A stretch of 64,000 bases of DNA, taken from the NCBI GenBank assembly GCA_036873135.1, contig JAPTYO010000007.1:25278763-25342762 (forward strand). Direction: 5' to 3'. Shown here one piece after another: positions 1 to 12,946 of the stretch (positions are counted from its first letter, which is position 1; each line of letters opens with the position of its first letter). Both the position numbers and the translations under genes were made by a program. This DNA is from Clarkia xantiana subsp. parviflora. Taxonomy: Eukaryota > Streptophyta > Magnoliopsida > Myrtales > Onagraceae. The notes under the pieces are model-generated. The model saw only the letters and a list, made by a program, of their open reading frames with translations. It did not search any database and was not told the origin of the DNA.

Positions 1-499
1 AACCTCTAAATATATATATATATATATATAATTGGCAGAATATAATAATAATAAACAATTAATGGCTCGCAACTCAAAGCTGCAGCTCTTTAAAAACAAC
101 TGCAGCTCCAGTCTACTGTAATTGTATACTGTAGTTATTACCTTGCTGTTTTTTTTTTCTTATATATAAATGATAAATTCCTTGCTAGCATCCTCCTTTC
201 AATTTTCAAGACACTAACGTGATTTAAACTAGTTTTACGTATAATTAATAGATAAATCGCAGAACTGATAGATCATATTATGTGGTTTGTTCTTAATCAT
301 TATTATCATTAATGAAGTGCCGTTCTTTAAAACAATATATTTATGACGTTATCTACACATTATATTATATATATATATATATAATAATAAATATAAAAAG
401 TAAATAAGTAAGATTCCAAATTAACCCGTACATCACATGAATCAAATAGATTTTTCGTTTTCTTTTAATTTAATAATGATCAAAACTGAGAGCTTCCTC

Positions 500-765
500 T
501 ATAAAGTAGTTGAGATTGTTCAAGCCAATTTCTCCTCAAGCTCTGATTTTCTCCACTTCCTTTGACCGCTAGTCTCTGTCCCTCCTCCACACTTCTCTCT
601 CTACTCCAGTCACTACAAAGCCACTCTTCTCAACACCGGCTGTACTCTCACAGTCTCACCCCAAAGCTCAGATCTTTCTTCAATGGCGAACTTCAAATGA
701 TCATTATAACACCTCCTTCACTAACCCTTTAATACATTAACAAGAAAGATTGAGTTTTATTCAAA
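500..765 (+). promoter_or_regulatory. ABCB19 core promoter and leader with two uORFs
   Basis: A TATA-like TATAAAG lies at 500-506. It is followed by a pyrimidine-rich stretch (about 530-660) typical of plant 5' leaders. Two short upstream ORFs precede the main ATG at 766: 683-700 (five codons plus stop) and 697-732 (eleven codons plus stop), which overlap each other in different frames. Both end before the main start. The transcription start is inferred from the TATA position only. Confidence 0.5.
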
Positions 766-3700
766 ATGGCAGAAGCAGCAGCAGAGCCCAAACCGCCGCC
801 CTTGCCGGAAGCAGAGAAGAAGAAGGAACAGAGCCTCCCTTTCTTCCAGCTCTTCTCCTTCGCCGACAAGTACGATTGGCTTCTGATGGCATGCGGAACC
901 TTGGGCGCCATTATTCACGGCTCCTCCATGCCCGTCTTCTTCCTCCTTTTTGGCCAGATGGTTAATGGGTTCGGCCAGAACCAGTCCGATTTGCAGAAAA
1001 TGACCGACGAAGTATCCAAGGTCCGATTTTTACACCAAAAATCTTCAATCAAGATCCCAGATCTTCAAATTTTTAATCTTTGTTGCCATTTTTTTTTAAA
1101 TGCAGTATGCGCTCTACTTTGTGTATCTGGGTTTGGTGGTCTGCGTATCGTCATATGCAGGTATGGGCAAATGGGTCGTTTCCTTTTGCGGCAATTAGTT
1201 GGTTTCTTTTCAAATGTTGATGGGTGTTTGTTGGGACAGAGATTGCATGTTGGATGTACAGCGGAGAGAGACAGGCGAGTACGTTGAGGAAGAAATATCT
1301 GGAAGCAGTGTTGAAGCAAGACGTGGGATACTTCGACACCGATGCCAGAACCGGCGATATTGTCTTCAGTGTTTCAACGGACACTCTACTTGTTCAGGAC
1401 GCCATCAGTGAAAAGGTCCAGATTGCCCCTATCTCTCTTCTCCTCTCCTCTCCTAACAAGCAAACCTAGCATCGCTATAATGGCGGAGTGACGTAAATTC
1501 TGATTTCAACTGTTCAATTAAAAAAAAGTTCGATTAACCTAACAAAGCATCGATTTTTTTGTTCTTTTGTGTTTTGGGTAACGAAGGAAGCGATTACTTG
1601 AGAAATCTTAGGAAACATTTTTTTTTCTTATGAATTTGAGGTTCAAAGCATGGATTTTTGGGTTGGAAATTCCCTTCGTAAACGAAGAACCCTAATCTTT
1701 TATCAGTTTCTGGGGGGACCCATTTATATATTCTTGCTACTTTGACTACTGATGAAGGAAAGGTCGAATCTTTCTTGACATCTTGATTTTCTGCAATTGA
1801 CTCTGTTTCTGCTTCTTTTTTTTCGCTCTAAATTGGTAGGTTGGGAATTTCATACACTACATATCGACGTTTTTGGCCGGACTGGTGGTTGGTTTTGTGT
1901 CGGCATGGCGGCTGGCGTTGCTCAGCATTGCCATTATCCCAGGCATTGCTTTCGCCGGAGGACTTTATGCTTATACCCTCACCGGACTCACATCCAAGAG
2001 CCGCGAATCATACGCAAATGCAGGCATTATTGCCGAACAGGTTAATTTCAAGCATTTCAAGAACATTGCTTTATCTTTACTTAGGACAGAAATTTTCACA
2101 TTCGTATAACCATGAATTAGAATCAAATTTGATGTGGATTTGAGATACCCGAATTCGTTGCTTCTAAGATTATAGAACATGATTAGCCTAAACAACAAGA
2201 AGCAACAGTTTCTGAAATATAAGTAAAAAGTGCTGTTTTTGAGTGTCAAGAATAAGACACGCTTGTTTAAGCTCGGATTTGTGAAGGCCTTCAGCACAAT
2301 CTTATTTGTTATTTTCACATGTTCTTCATAGGCAATTGCCCAAGTTCGTACAGTGTACTCGTACGTAGGTGAGAGCAAAGCCCTGAACAGCTATTCGGAC
2401 GCCATACAGAACACACTGAAGCTCGGCTACAAAGCGGGCATGGCCAAGGGTCTTGGACTAGGTTGTACTTACGGCATTGCGTGCATGTCGTGGGCCCTTG
2501 TCTTTTGGTATGCAGGTGTTTTCATTCGCAACGGTCAGACCGATGGAGGCAAAGCTTTCACCGCCATTTTCTCCGCCATAGTCGGTGGCATGTAATAACC
2601 CACTTCCTCATTTCCATATTTCTAGCTAGTAGCTTGATCACTCTTTTTAAGCCATTAATGAGTTTCAAACGGTTCGTAATTCAGGAGTTTGGGTCAGTCG
2701 TTCTCCAACCTCGGCGCGTTTAGCAAAGGCAAGGCCGCGGGTTATAAGTTAATGGAAGTTATCAAACAGAAGCCGACCATCACCCAAGATTCATTAGACG
2801 GGAAGTGCTTGTCTGAGGTTAACGGAAACATCGAGTTTAAGGAAGTCACTTTCAGTTACCCGTCAAGGCCCGATGTTATTATCTTCCGTAATTTCTCAAT
2901 CTTCTTTCCCGCTGGAAAGACTGTTGCGGTTGTTGGTGGGAGCGGGTCGGGGAAAAGCACGGTGGTGTCTTTGATCGAACGGTTCTATGATCCGAATCAA
3001 GGTATCTTCAGAGACTTTCGGTAATTTAGTGAGTTTAATTTTGCGTGTGATTATGAGTTTAATTGTCTTTGACTAAACAGGTCAGGTTTTGTTGGATAGC
3101 GTGGACATCAAGACATTGCAGCTGAGGTGGTTGAGGGATCAGATCGGACTTGTGAATCAAGAGCCTGCTCTGTTTGCTACGACGATACTCGAAAACATTC
3201 TTTACGGAAGGCCCGATGCTACAATGGCCGAAGTTGAATCGGCCACTTCGGCAGCTAATGCACATAGCTTTATTACCTTGCTCCCTAACGGATACAACAC
3301 TCAGGTTGGTATTCGGTTAAGTTGTCAGTTTAAAACTTTTACCTGGTATTAGTGCGTGCAACGTGCATAGTCCCCCTTTTTTTTAGTTTGCTAATGTTTT
3401 CGGTGATCATCGAAAAATGGCAGGTTGGAGAGAGAGGAGTCCAATTGTCCGGAGGTCAGAAGCAGCGGATCGCGATCGCTCGAGCGATGCTGAAAAACCC
3501 CAAGATCCTTCTACTCGACGAGGCAACAAGCGCTCTCGATTCCGGATCGGAGAGCATTGTTCAAGAAGCCCTAGACCGTCTGATGGTCGGGAGGACAACG
3601 GTTGTGGTGGCCCACCGCCTTTCCACGATCCGTAACGTCGACTCCATAGCCGTGCTCCAACAAGGACAAGTTGTAGAGACAGGGACCCACGAGGAACTCA

Positions 3701-6700
3701 TCGCCAAAGTCGGGGCTTATGCTTCTTTGATCCGGTTCCAAGAAATGGTCGGAAACAGGGATTTCTCGAACCCTTCGACTAGAAGGTCAAGATCTTCGAG
3801 GCTGAGCCACTCGCTCTCAACCAAGTCACTGAGCCTCCGGTCCGGCAGTTTGAGGAACTTGAGCTATTCTTACAGCACGGGAGCCGACGGTCGTTTGGAG
3901 ATGATCTCGAACGCTGAAACCGAACGAAAGAACCCCGCTCCACACGGGTATTTCTTCCGCCTCATCAAGTTGAACGCTCCCGAATGGCCCTATTCCATAA
4001 TGGGAGCTGTCGGGTCCATTCTCTCCGGATTCATCGGACCCACCTTCGCCATAGTTATGAGCAACATGATCGAGGTGTTCTACTACCAAAACTACGAATC
4101 CATGGAGAGGAAGACGAAGGAGTATGTATTTATATACATCGGGGCCGGTCTATATGCCGTGGGTGCTTACTTGATACAACATTACTTCTTTAGCATCATG
4201 GGGGAGAACCTCACCACCCGAGTTCGCCGAATGATGCTCGCAGGTGCGATCCTGAATGCATGTATCTTTAGTTGACCGTTAAGTACATATATGCAAGTCA
4301 CATGTTTCTCTATGTTTTATTTTTGTTTAATTTAGTCCCTCAATTTATATGACTTACTATTTTACATTTCGATTTGTATTTTTACGACAGTTGGACAAGT
4401 GATCTGTCTGATTTTTTTCATTTTAAATTTGTGGTGTGCAGCGATATTGAGGAACGAAGTTGGATGGTTCGACGAGGAGGAGCATAACTCGAGCCTAGTG
4501 GCGGCTCGGTTAGCGACTGATGCAGCCGACGTCAAGTCCGCGATAGCCGATCGAATATCGGTGATACTTCAGAACATGACTTCTCTGCTCACCTCCTTCA
4601 TTGTTGCGTTTATCATTGAATGGAGGGTCTCACTTCTCATCCTAGCCACCTTCCCTCTGCTGGTTCTTGCCAACTTTGCTCAGGTAACCAAAATAAAAAC
4701 CATCTATCTTCTTCTTCTTCATTGTCTATTGTATATAATAATAAAACTCAAAAATCTAAGATTAAAAAACTTAAAAATGTGAAGTAGTGGTAAAATTGTA
4801 AATATAGGATGTTGTCAGCATCTATTTGTTTTTCTCATGTATAGGGAATCTAAATTCACTGTGGGTTTTGAACATTAAACGACAAAGACAAGGAAACGGA
4901 CACGAGAGAGCAGTGCACTGCACGTGCTGCCTCTCTTGCTTCAAAGCATTGACCATTTGAGGATCAATGAATTGAACTGAAAACCCTATAGAAAATATAT
5001 ACTTTTTTTAAAAGAAAATATAAAATATACACATTGAGCTCGTGAATTGCAGTGAAAAGACAATAAACAAAAACGTAAAGATTCCAATGGGCAATGGCTG
5101 GCTTTGTGCCTCCATTTGAGGGCATTTTTTTCCCTCAATAATAATCTTAAACTGTACCGAGAGTCCGGAAAGTGTAAAGTGTTTACAATGAATATTTTAG
5201 ATTCCTAATATTTAGCGGATTTTAAACCCGAAAAGTCTGGTTAATTAATGAAGTGTTAAACCGCATTAATATATTACATGGTTATTTGAGGTAGAGTTGC
5301 TCAGGTTGTTGTATAGGGTCAGCTCTTTATGTGTAAAATGCTTGCTATGAATATTTTTATATTCCCGGGAACTATCGGAGTGTAAATCCGAAAATTCTGA
5401 TTAATTGACGAAGTGTTAAACATTTATACTGTATTGTTATTTATATATTTGAGAAAGAGTTGCTCAGGTTCTTCTTGGAGACAACAAATGTACAGCAAGC
5501 AAGCAAACCCTTTCTTCTTCTTTTCACACTTCCAAGCTTTGTACTTTTCCTCTTGGGGTTTGGTGTCCATAGAACCTAGCTGACATTAAAAAACTCCTAC
5601 ATCCTAGTTAGATCTGTCAGTTCATACGGACGTAGCAGTAGTAGTAGCTAGTTAGTGTCTATTAGGATAATCTCAAATCAATTATTAAGTGCAAACAATG
5701 TTGCCTTGAATGTGTAATGCATAACTTGCTCTGAAAAGGTCACATTCGCCGGCCTTGCACTAGAGTTCTACTTGGATCAGGCGACCTTATTCGTAGTTTT
5801 TTTAAAAAAAAAAAAAAAAAAACAGAAATGATTTACGTTTCGAGGAGCTGAAGAGTTGCAAAATTGACAAATTTTACCTATTGTCTTGTGTGTGGTTGGA
5901 AATTTTCCGACAGAAACATTCTGAAATGTTCTAAGTGTGCATGTATGACATGATTTTGTAATTTCCATCCAACTTTTCGGGCATTTACAACGTCCCTCAT
6001 TGTCAGAGTTGTTGATATATAGTATAAGACTGCTAAATGCCTTCACCGACAAGTTCGAACTTATGAGACAGTTGGTTAAGGTACAAGTCTTATTATTAAC
6101 AAGAATATTTTGGAATTTCAGCGTTGGACTCTTAATCTTTGTTAAACTTTTCATATTTCTTGAAGATAAATGAACATCTTTGCTGTTGCTGTGGACCTCT
6201 ATTGGTTGTTGATGGAGGGTACGTGGGTCATGGCAAGAAAATTTCTTTCTGCAAGTAGCAAGACTTGAACAGTTATCTGTCACCTTAAATTAATGAATAA
6301 AACTTGGACCCATTGAAAAATTTACCATTTTTACCCAACTTCAAGAAAACGGTAGCAGTAATTATTGTGTTCTTAATTTTGGTTATTGTTGCTGCAGCAA
6401 CTGTCTCTGAAAGGCTTTGCTGGGGACACAGCAAAGGCGCATGCAAAGACCAGTATGATTGCCGGAGAAGGAGTGAGTAACATAAGGACTGTAGCTGCCT
6501 TCAATGCACAGGACAAGATACTGTCTCTCTTCGGCCACGAACTCCGGGTCCCGCAGATGAGAAGCCTACGTAAAAGCCAGACCTCGGGCTTCCTCTTCGG
6601 CCTCTCTCAGCTCGCGCTCTACGCGTCCGAGGCCCTCATCCTCTGGTACGGAGCCCACCTCGTGAGCAAGGGCCATTCCACCTTCTCGAAAGTCATTAAA

Positions 6701-7606
6701 GTCTTTGTCGTGCTCGTGATCACGGCTAATTCCGTCGCAGAGACCGTCAGTCTCGCCCCGGAGATCATACGGGGTGGAGAGGCAGTCGGGTCGGTTTTCT
6801 CCATATTGGATCGGCAAACCCGAATCGACCCTGATGACCAAGAGGCCGAGCCTGTCGGTTCGGTTCGTGGCGAGATCGAGCTCCGACATGTCGACTTTGC
6901 ATACCCTTCACGTCCTGACGTGGTTATCTTCAAGGACTTTAGCTTGAGGATCCGAGCCGGACACAGCCAAGCCCTGGTGGGAGCCAGTGGGTCTGGGAAG
7001 AGTTCGGTAATAGCGTTGATCGAGCGGTTTTACGACCCGATAGCGGGAAAAGTAATGATAGACGGAAAGGATATTCGACGATTAAACCTTAAATCGCTCC
7101 GAGCCAAGATCGGTCTAGTCCAGCAGGAACCGGCGCTTTTCGCGGCTAGCATTTTCGACAACATTGCTTATGCTAAAGAAGGCGCAACCGAGTCCGAGGT
7201 TATCGAAGCCGCCCGAGCCGCAAATGTACACACATTTGTAAGCGGGTTACCCGACGGGTACAAAACCCCGGTCGGGGAGCGGGGCGTTCAATTGTCGGGG
7301 GGACAGAAGCAGAGAATCGCGATAGCAAGAGCGGTTCTGAAAGACCCGGCCATTCTCCTACTAGACGAGGCGACTAGTGCACTTGATGCCGAGTCTGAAT
7401 GTGTCCTACAAGAAGCCCTCGAGCGGCTCATGAGGGGTCGAACCACGGTTCTTGTGGCTCACCGTTTGTCAACCATCAGAGGGGTGGATAGCATTGCGGT
7501 GGTTCAAGACGGGCGGATCGTGGAACACGGGAGCCACCGGGAACTAGTGACCCGACCCGAGGGGGCCTACTCAAGACTATTGCAGCTACAGCTTCATCAC
7601 ACATGA
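766..7606 (+). CDS. ABCB19: ABCB19-type ABC transporter (P-glycoprotein, auxin/brassinosteroid efflux)
   Basis: Full-size plasma-membrane exporter with a TMD-NBD-TMD-NBD layout. Exons by GT-AG sites and frame: 766-1020, 1106-1160, 1240-1415, 1840-2040, 2332-2591, 2685-3001, 3081-3304, 3424-4243, 4442-4683, 6398-7606. They join without a frame break into 1252 residues, the length I recall for Arabidopsis ABCB19. NBD1 has Walker [10 protein letters not shown] (about residue 400), signature LSGGQ (about 503) and Walker [10 protein letters not shown] (about 525). NBD2 has GASGSGKSS (about 1045), LSGGQ (about 1148) and ILLLDEATS (about 1169). The N-terminus has the [11 protein letters not shown] block and the linker carries the serine/arginine-rich segment [18 protein letters not shown], both characteristic of the ABCB19 branch. 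The family exports auxin with PIN proteins and, more recently shown, brassinosteroids. Intron 9 is unusually long (1.7 kb) because of repeats. All catalytic motifs are intact. Assignment to ABCB19 rather than ABCB1 rests on these signatures and the neighbouring genes. Confidence 0.96.
5170..5480. repeat. Diverged tandem duplication in ABCB19 intron 9
   Basis: Two copies of a unit of about 165 bases share the blocks TTAAT(T)GA(A/C)GAAGTGTTAAAC and GAGTTGCTCAGGTT (copy 1 about 5205-5307, copy 2 about 5370-5470). A run of about 18 A follows near 5805-5822. The copies are clearly diverged, so the duplication is old. No coding potential was seen. Confidence 0.6.
6048..6130 (+). repeat. SINE-like tRNA-derived head in ABCB19 intron 9
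   Basis: The stretch reads like the 5' head of a plant tRNA-derived SINE: GAACTTATGAGACAGTTGGT followed by TAAGG and a TCTTATT block. It resembles the A-box of the copies on the minus strand near 37.5-38.7 kb. No clear B-box follows, so it is probably truncated. Confidence 0.4.
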
Positions 7607-9924
7607 GGGTTTTCTACTTTTTTTTTTTGGCCTTTTTTAAATTGCAACGCAACGTGCCTTGTTGGAGAGGGGGGTTTATTATGTTTGGTCCCATTGTGCT
7701 TTCGGTTTTCTGATAATAGATAATGTAGATATGTTATGATTACTATTATTGTTTGTGGGGGCAAAAGATAAGAAGAAAGTTTTCTCAATTGACTAGAGAG
7801 TTTGTAATATTAATATCTATGTATCGGAAATACATATATGTATGTAATGAATTTGCTTCACAAGGCAGTTTTTTTATATCTTTTTCCTTGTGGTTCCTAT
7901 GTTACTAATCATATTGTTCCAGATTTAAAATGTTAATATTTAGTGTCCTATTTATCCGATTTGTTGATTTCCATATATTTGAAATTGCTAATATTTGGTG
8001 AGTTGATTTCCACACTATCAGTTGAGCTAAAAATAAAAAATAGTTGCTTTCTCTTAACCAGAATGACTGATACTATTTCTATAAATAGTTGATCTACGCG
8101 AATTCGTTGAACTTGATTCAGATCAATACTGAATTTAACAACTATGATAAAGAATTCTTCGGGTATGATATTGTTTTCACAACTTCATACATGTTTTTTT
8201 TTAATAATTTTTTTGTTTCCGCATTTTATATCGAAATCGTAAAATGTTAGTCTTATTAATTTGCATAATTTCAAGGACTGCAACCATAAATAAAATCCTT
8301 TCGTATCGGCTTGCCTTTGAATAAAGGTGAAGTTGTGGAGAAAGTAAGAAAAGTGAATGGTGATCTTCTTTTTTAAGATTTGCCTAATTGGCATGGCATG
8401 TGGTGTTGGGAACGTGAGGTTTCGTTCTCAGACTGAATTAATAAAGAGAATATAGAAAAGACATACATGAATGATCTGGACACCCATAATAGTACCCACC
8501 ATATCATTCATAAAGCTAAGCTCGCTTCATATCATTCACCTCATGTCTCTATTATTTGATTTGATATGCTAAAGCTAAGGAATAAACAAACATGTCGGGA
8601 AATTTATTTACGGAGTAAGGAATTCGTCACTCTTAGTGGAATGGAACACACTCGAATAATTACTTTTAACGGGGTCCAGAAATATTAGAATAGATAGTAT
8701 TGGGACTTGAATTCATTATATATATAATTATTATCTGATATAAGGTAACGGTTCGACAATTCGGACTTTAGTCTTGTGGCTATGTTACAATATGTGAAAT
8801 TTTTTGTAAAATTTCCTTAGAAAGTAATATAGTGTCTCATAAAAAATCAATACATTTGTTCATTTATTTTATTTTTTTTACTTTCTATTAAAATTTTACA
8901 AGAAATTTCACATTTTAAAAATTTACTATTAGTCTCGAGGTCCTTATATATAGTACCTTTATCGATAGTGTTAAATTGTTAATAACTCATAAGGTGATCC
9001 ATAAAAAAAAATGTCCAAAAACAAAAGATAACATGGACACATTTTTTTGACAACCAACTACACTATATAATTTACGTATAATGCAAAAAAAAAAATACAA
9101 TATATTAATCATCAGCTTCTTTTATATCATATAATATATATATTATAGCTTCTGAACCGATGGGGCAAATCATCTCAGTACGTTTCTGAGGTATAATATA
9201 TTTGTTTAATCCCGAAAAGTTGGTGCATTTTAGCTTCAAAATATACAAAAGAAAGAGTAATAAATAGATTTCAATTTAGAAAACTAACTTTCTAAATAAA
9301 TTAGCTTAGAAGCTTGGGATGCATGTTAAGAACATGTATAGTGGGCATTCTTTATATTTTAAACGAGTTCATGCACTATTGACAATGAGTAAAGTATTTC
9401 CCTATAAAAATTTAATACATAAGAATGCACGAATTTGAATATCTAATGCATCTACTTAAATTTTAATTTAATTAAAAAGTTATCATAATAAACTTTGAAA
9501 ATGTTTTTAGCAGTCACATGAAAATAAAGTGGTGTATTGCAATAATTTCAGCACTTTCCGGGTGGTATTATTTAATGTAGATGAAAAGGTTAAATTAATT
9601 AGTACCACCCCCTCATGATCATGCCATGTGGGTGCACTTACTTGGGGTCAGTTGGTAGATCGATGTTGGGGTCCATCCAATTGGTTTTCTTTTAACAGTT
9701 GTTGAGATGTGCAGTGAGGAAAACAAGGAAAAAGCAGACCCTTCTGCAGAAAGCTGATGAAAAAAATGGAAAGGAAAGAAAATTGAAGAAAGAAAGAAAG
9801 AAGCAATGATATATGTGTGAGATATTTTCGAGCTTCATGAGGCAGGCCAAGGGTATATTATTAATCAATAGAACCTAACACATGATAACATCACATAATT
9901 TGAGGAACAAAACTTAATTAGTTT
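7607..9924. other. Gene-free spacer downstream of ABCB19
   Basis: AT-rich sequence with no supported ORF. The first 250 bases probably hold the ABCB19 3' UTR, although no unambiguous poly(A) signal was identified. One inverted repeat is listed separately; otherwise nothing recognisable. Confidence 0.6.
8793..8916. repeat. Short inverted-repeat (MITE-like) element
   Basis: Left arm GTGAAATTTTTTGTAAAATT and right arm AATTTTACAAGAAATTTCAC are near reverse complements enclosing about 75 bases. An inner pair (AGAAAGTAA / TTACTTTCT) extends the stem. The size fits a small non-autonomous DNA transposon. No target duplication could be defined. Confidence 0.5.
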
Positions 9925-10550
9925 AATGTGGTTTGACCGAAGTTTCAGGATCGAATCCTTTTAAAGAGTTACATTGCAGTGACCAGATTAAAATCAGGTC
10001 TCGCCTTGCATACCGCTTCAAACATAAGAGAGGAGACCAGTAGAACTGAGTTTAACGGGGATGCCTCTTGACTATATATATACTAGGTTGTTGGTGGGGT
10101 TAGAGTGAATGCATGTGGTGAATATTGTTCACTAAGTCCCATGTAGTTTGGTTCCAAAGTAACTAATCTAATTAAAAATATCGGGTTTTGCATGCCTTAC
10201 ATACTGCGTTAGGTATAAGAGGAGACGCATAGAACTGGGCATGCCACTTGATTATACTAGGTTATTTATAATGGGACTACGTTGACGACATGTGTTGATT
10301 GTTTGCTAAGCCTCTTGGGGTTTGAATCCAAAATCACATATTCAAAACTCATCGGGGATCACGTTGGGGTAATTTGATTAAAAATAACAGGCTCCGTCTG
10401 GTTCATAAAATGTGTCAAGTATAAGAGGATGCAAGTATTACTAGGCTTAGGGGGCAAACATGTTGACTATACTAGGCTGCTAGCGAACCAGACTAGGTTG
10501 ACAATGTAAGTGGCATGCGCTAATTGTTCAATAAATCTGATTGAAAAAAA
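9925..10550 (+). repeat. Three diverged SINE-like units in tandem
   Basis: Three units of about 200 bases each hold a TATAAGAGGA(G/T) or CATAAGAGAGGAGA block, a CTATACTAGG(T/C)TG block and a CGCTAATTGTTC-like block. The last unit ends in CTGATTGAAAAAAAAAA, a 3' A-tail. B-box-like stretches (GGATCGAATCC, near 9958; GGTTTGAATCC, near 10320) suggest RNA polymerase III origin. Single copies of the same family occur on the minus strand at about 16758, 26600 and 63063. Confidence 0.5.
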
Positions 10551-11032
10551 AAACTCCAAATAACAAGCAAGAGATCCAGAACATTACTTAGCAGAAATAA
10601 TCTAAGGTTGATACTACTAATTCCTTTATTTTGATGGAAAAAAAATATTATTTAGTAGTTTTTAAAATTTCATTCATAAACTGCTTATTTCCTTGTAGTG
10701 GATTTAGATTTTCGGGTTCATGCCATTAGCCACAAACTGACCCATATAACGTGTAAAAAAATTAGTCAAGTATATGTTATGAAAGTCGACGAAATTAGTC
10801 TAGCTTTTCTCTTGTTTGCCCGAGAATGTAGTACCGAGTACATCACTCTCTCTTGAACCACCATGCATATTGCATATTACGTGTTTCTTCCTCCATCTCT
10901 CTCTTTTTTTTTTTTTTTAACTCTACTATAGTCATTTCTATCTTCTAACAAACACGACAACTAGTCGCCGTTAAACACGGAAATTCACAGTTGTAACTTG
11001 TAAGGGAAATCTATCTATATAAGGGTTAAGAA

Positions 11033-11904
11033 CCTATGAAAGGTCTGAACTATCACCCATGTTAACGGGAGAGGTCTGAAATTTAAAATGTTAATAACAG
11101 AGGTCTGAAATTTCTGTTTTGTTGATAACAGCGATCTCCGTTAGTTTTTTCCGTTAAAACTAACGGAAATTGGTCACATGCCAGGAAATAAAATAAATTT
11201 TCAAAAATGCCCTTCTATCAAGTGTGCCCCTCACATGCTTGGAGTGAAAAGACCAAAATGCCCTTGAAGTCACCACGGTACTCCGGCGACCACCAATCGT
11301 ACTCCGGCGACCACCACCGTACTCCGGCGACCACCACCAAGGCTCCGATTGGGCCAAAATCGGAGCCACCGGCCCCGATTGGGCTCCGATCGGAGCCACC
11401 GGCCCCGATTGGACTCCGATCGGAGCCAAAAAAGCTCCGATCGGAGCTTTGTGGCTCTGGTCGGAGCTTTTTTGGCTCCGATCGGAGCTTTTTGGCTCCG
11501 ATCGGAGCTTTTTGGCTCCGATCGGAGCTTTTTTGTTGAGGTGGTGGCCGGAGTCGGGTCGCCGGAGCCGAGGTGGTGGTCGTCGGAGTTGAGGTGGTGG
11601 TCGCCGGAGTCGGGTGGTGGTGGCCGGAGTCGGGAAGCGGTGGCCGGAGTTGGGTGGTTTTAATTTGACTTTAGGGGTAAAATTGTCATTTCACATTTTC
11701 TTAAATAAGATATTAAATAAAACAAAATATTAAAGGGGCAAAAATGTCATTTCACACAATTCTGTTAAATTTAACCCTAAAAATGGACGGAAAACCTCAA
11801 ATCAACAAAATTGAAATTTCAGACCTCTGTTATTAACTTTTTAAATTTCAGACCTCTTCCGTTAACATGGGTGATAGTTCAGACCTTTCATAGGTTCTTA
11901 ACCC
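11033..11904. mobile_element. Long-TIR fold-back element with palindromic GC-rich core (E1)
   Basis: The arms are long, almost perfect inverted repeats. The left begins GGGTTAAGAACCTATGAAAG and the right ends CTTTCATAGGTTCTTAACCC; pairing continues for well over 100 bases through GGTCTGAAATTT blocks. The core (about 11270-11660) is far richer in GC than its surroundings. It contains tandem copies of the palindrome GCTCCGATCGGAGC and CACCGGAGT(C/T)G-type repeats. Short ORFs across the core are repeat-encoded. The architecture matches the neighbouring Mutator-like elements, but flanking 9-mers are not identical, so no target duplication is claimed. Confidence 0.75.
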
Positions 11905-12195
11905 ATATATTAACTACCAAAGTTACTGTTCTTTCTTGTGAATTAAAAAAAATAATTATTCAAATCTAAGTAAATGTATTTTTTTCTCAGGAGTCAGCAA
12001 TCACTTCAATGTAATGTGTCGTACTGTCTGCTCTCTATTATCATACTGGATAGTCATGTACATTATACAGTAATTTGTCGTATTTATTGAATCTATGTAC
12101 TATATCCATGTGGTCAATCTGCAGGTACAGTTCCACACGAGTTCTCTTCATTAAAACAACTAACGTTTTAAAATAGCTAGGTATCAAATATTTTT

Positions 12196-12946
12196 GGGAA
12201 TAGAACATTTTGACATAAGTGTCAGTTTGTTGTCTCGATTTTAAACTGTTAATATTTGGTGTTTTAATTTTTAATTTTGTGCCTATTTGATTTTCCGTTA
12301 GTTTTTTGGTTAAATTTAACAGACTTACTTGAAAAGACAATTTTGCCATGTTAAAAAAAACCAACTGACAATCCGGCCACCCACCCCGACTCCGGCCACC
12401 CACCTTCGACTCCGACCACCCACCTTCGACTCCGGCCACCCACCTCCATCCACCCACCTCCAATCGGTGGAATTGGCCGTAATCGGCCTTAATCGGCCAT
12501 TATCGGCCTTAATCGACCGGGAATCGGCCGTAATCGGAGCTGCCTAACCCTAAATCGGCAGGAATATACCGTAATCGGTCGGAACCCTAAGTCAATCAGA
12601 GCTGCTTAGCCCTAAATCGGCCGGAATCGGAGATGCTTAGCCCTAAATCAGCCGTAATTGGCCTTAATCGGCTGTAATTGGCCTTAATAGGCCGTAATTG
12701 ACCGGAAATCGGCCGGAACCCTAAGCCCTAAATCGGCCGAAATTGGCTAGTCGGGGGTACTTTTGAAATTTTGAAAATTGGCCACTCACGTGACCATCAC
12801 GTGATCAGATTCCGTCCAATTTAACCCAAAATATAGACGGAGACAACAAATAGCAACATATATGAAAATTCAGACAGTCATTCTAAACCTCAGACACCAA
12901 ACTGACACATGGGTCAAAATTAAGACAGTTTTTAAGTTCTATTCCC
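12196..12946. mobile_element. Mutator-like non-autonomous element with perfect 9-bp TSD (E2)
   Basis: Termini GGGAATAGAAC and GTTCTATTCCC are exact reverse complements. The 9-mer AATATTTTT lies immediately outside both ends (12187-12195 and 12947-12955), a target duplication of the length typical of Mutator-like elements. Subterminal blocks GTGTCAGTTTG / CAAACTGACAC also pair. The core (12360-12760) is built from CGGCC(G/T)TAATCGGCC-like units. It has no transposase. The same subfamily recurs at 51649-52297. Confidence 0.85.

Noticed and set aside
5777..6283. 168-residue minus-strand ORF in ABCB19 intron 9
   Set aside because: Low-complexity composition, a poly-Phe/Lys stretch from the A-run and overlap with SINE-like sequence; no domain.
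11207..11663. ORFs with repeated APIGLRSEP and DRSHRPRL units
   Set aside because: They are translations of the palindromic core repeats of fold-back element E1, readable in several frames on both strands; no gene structure.
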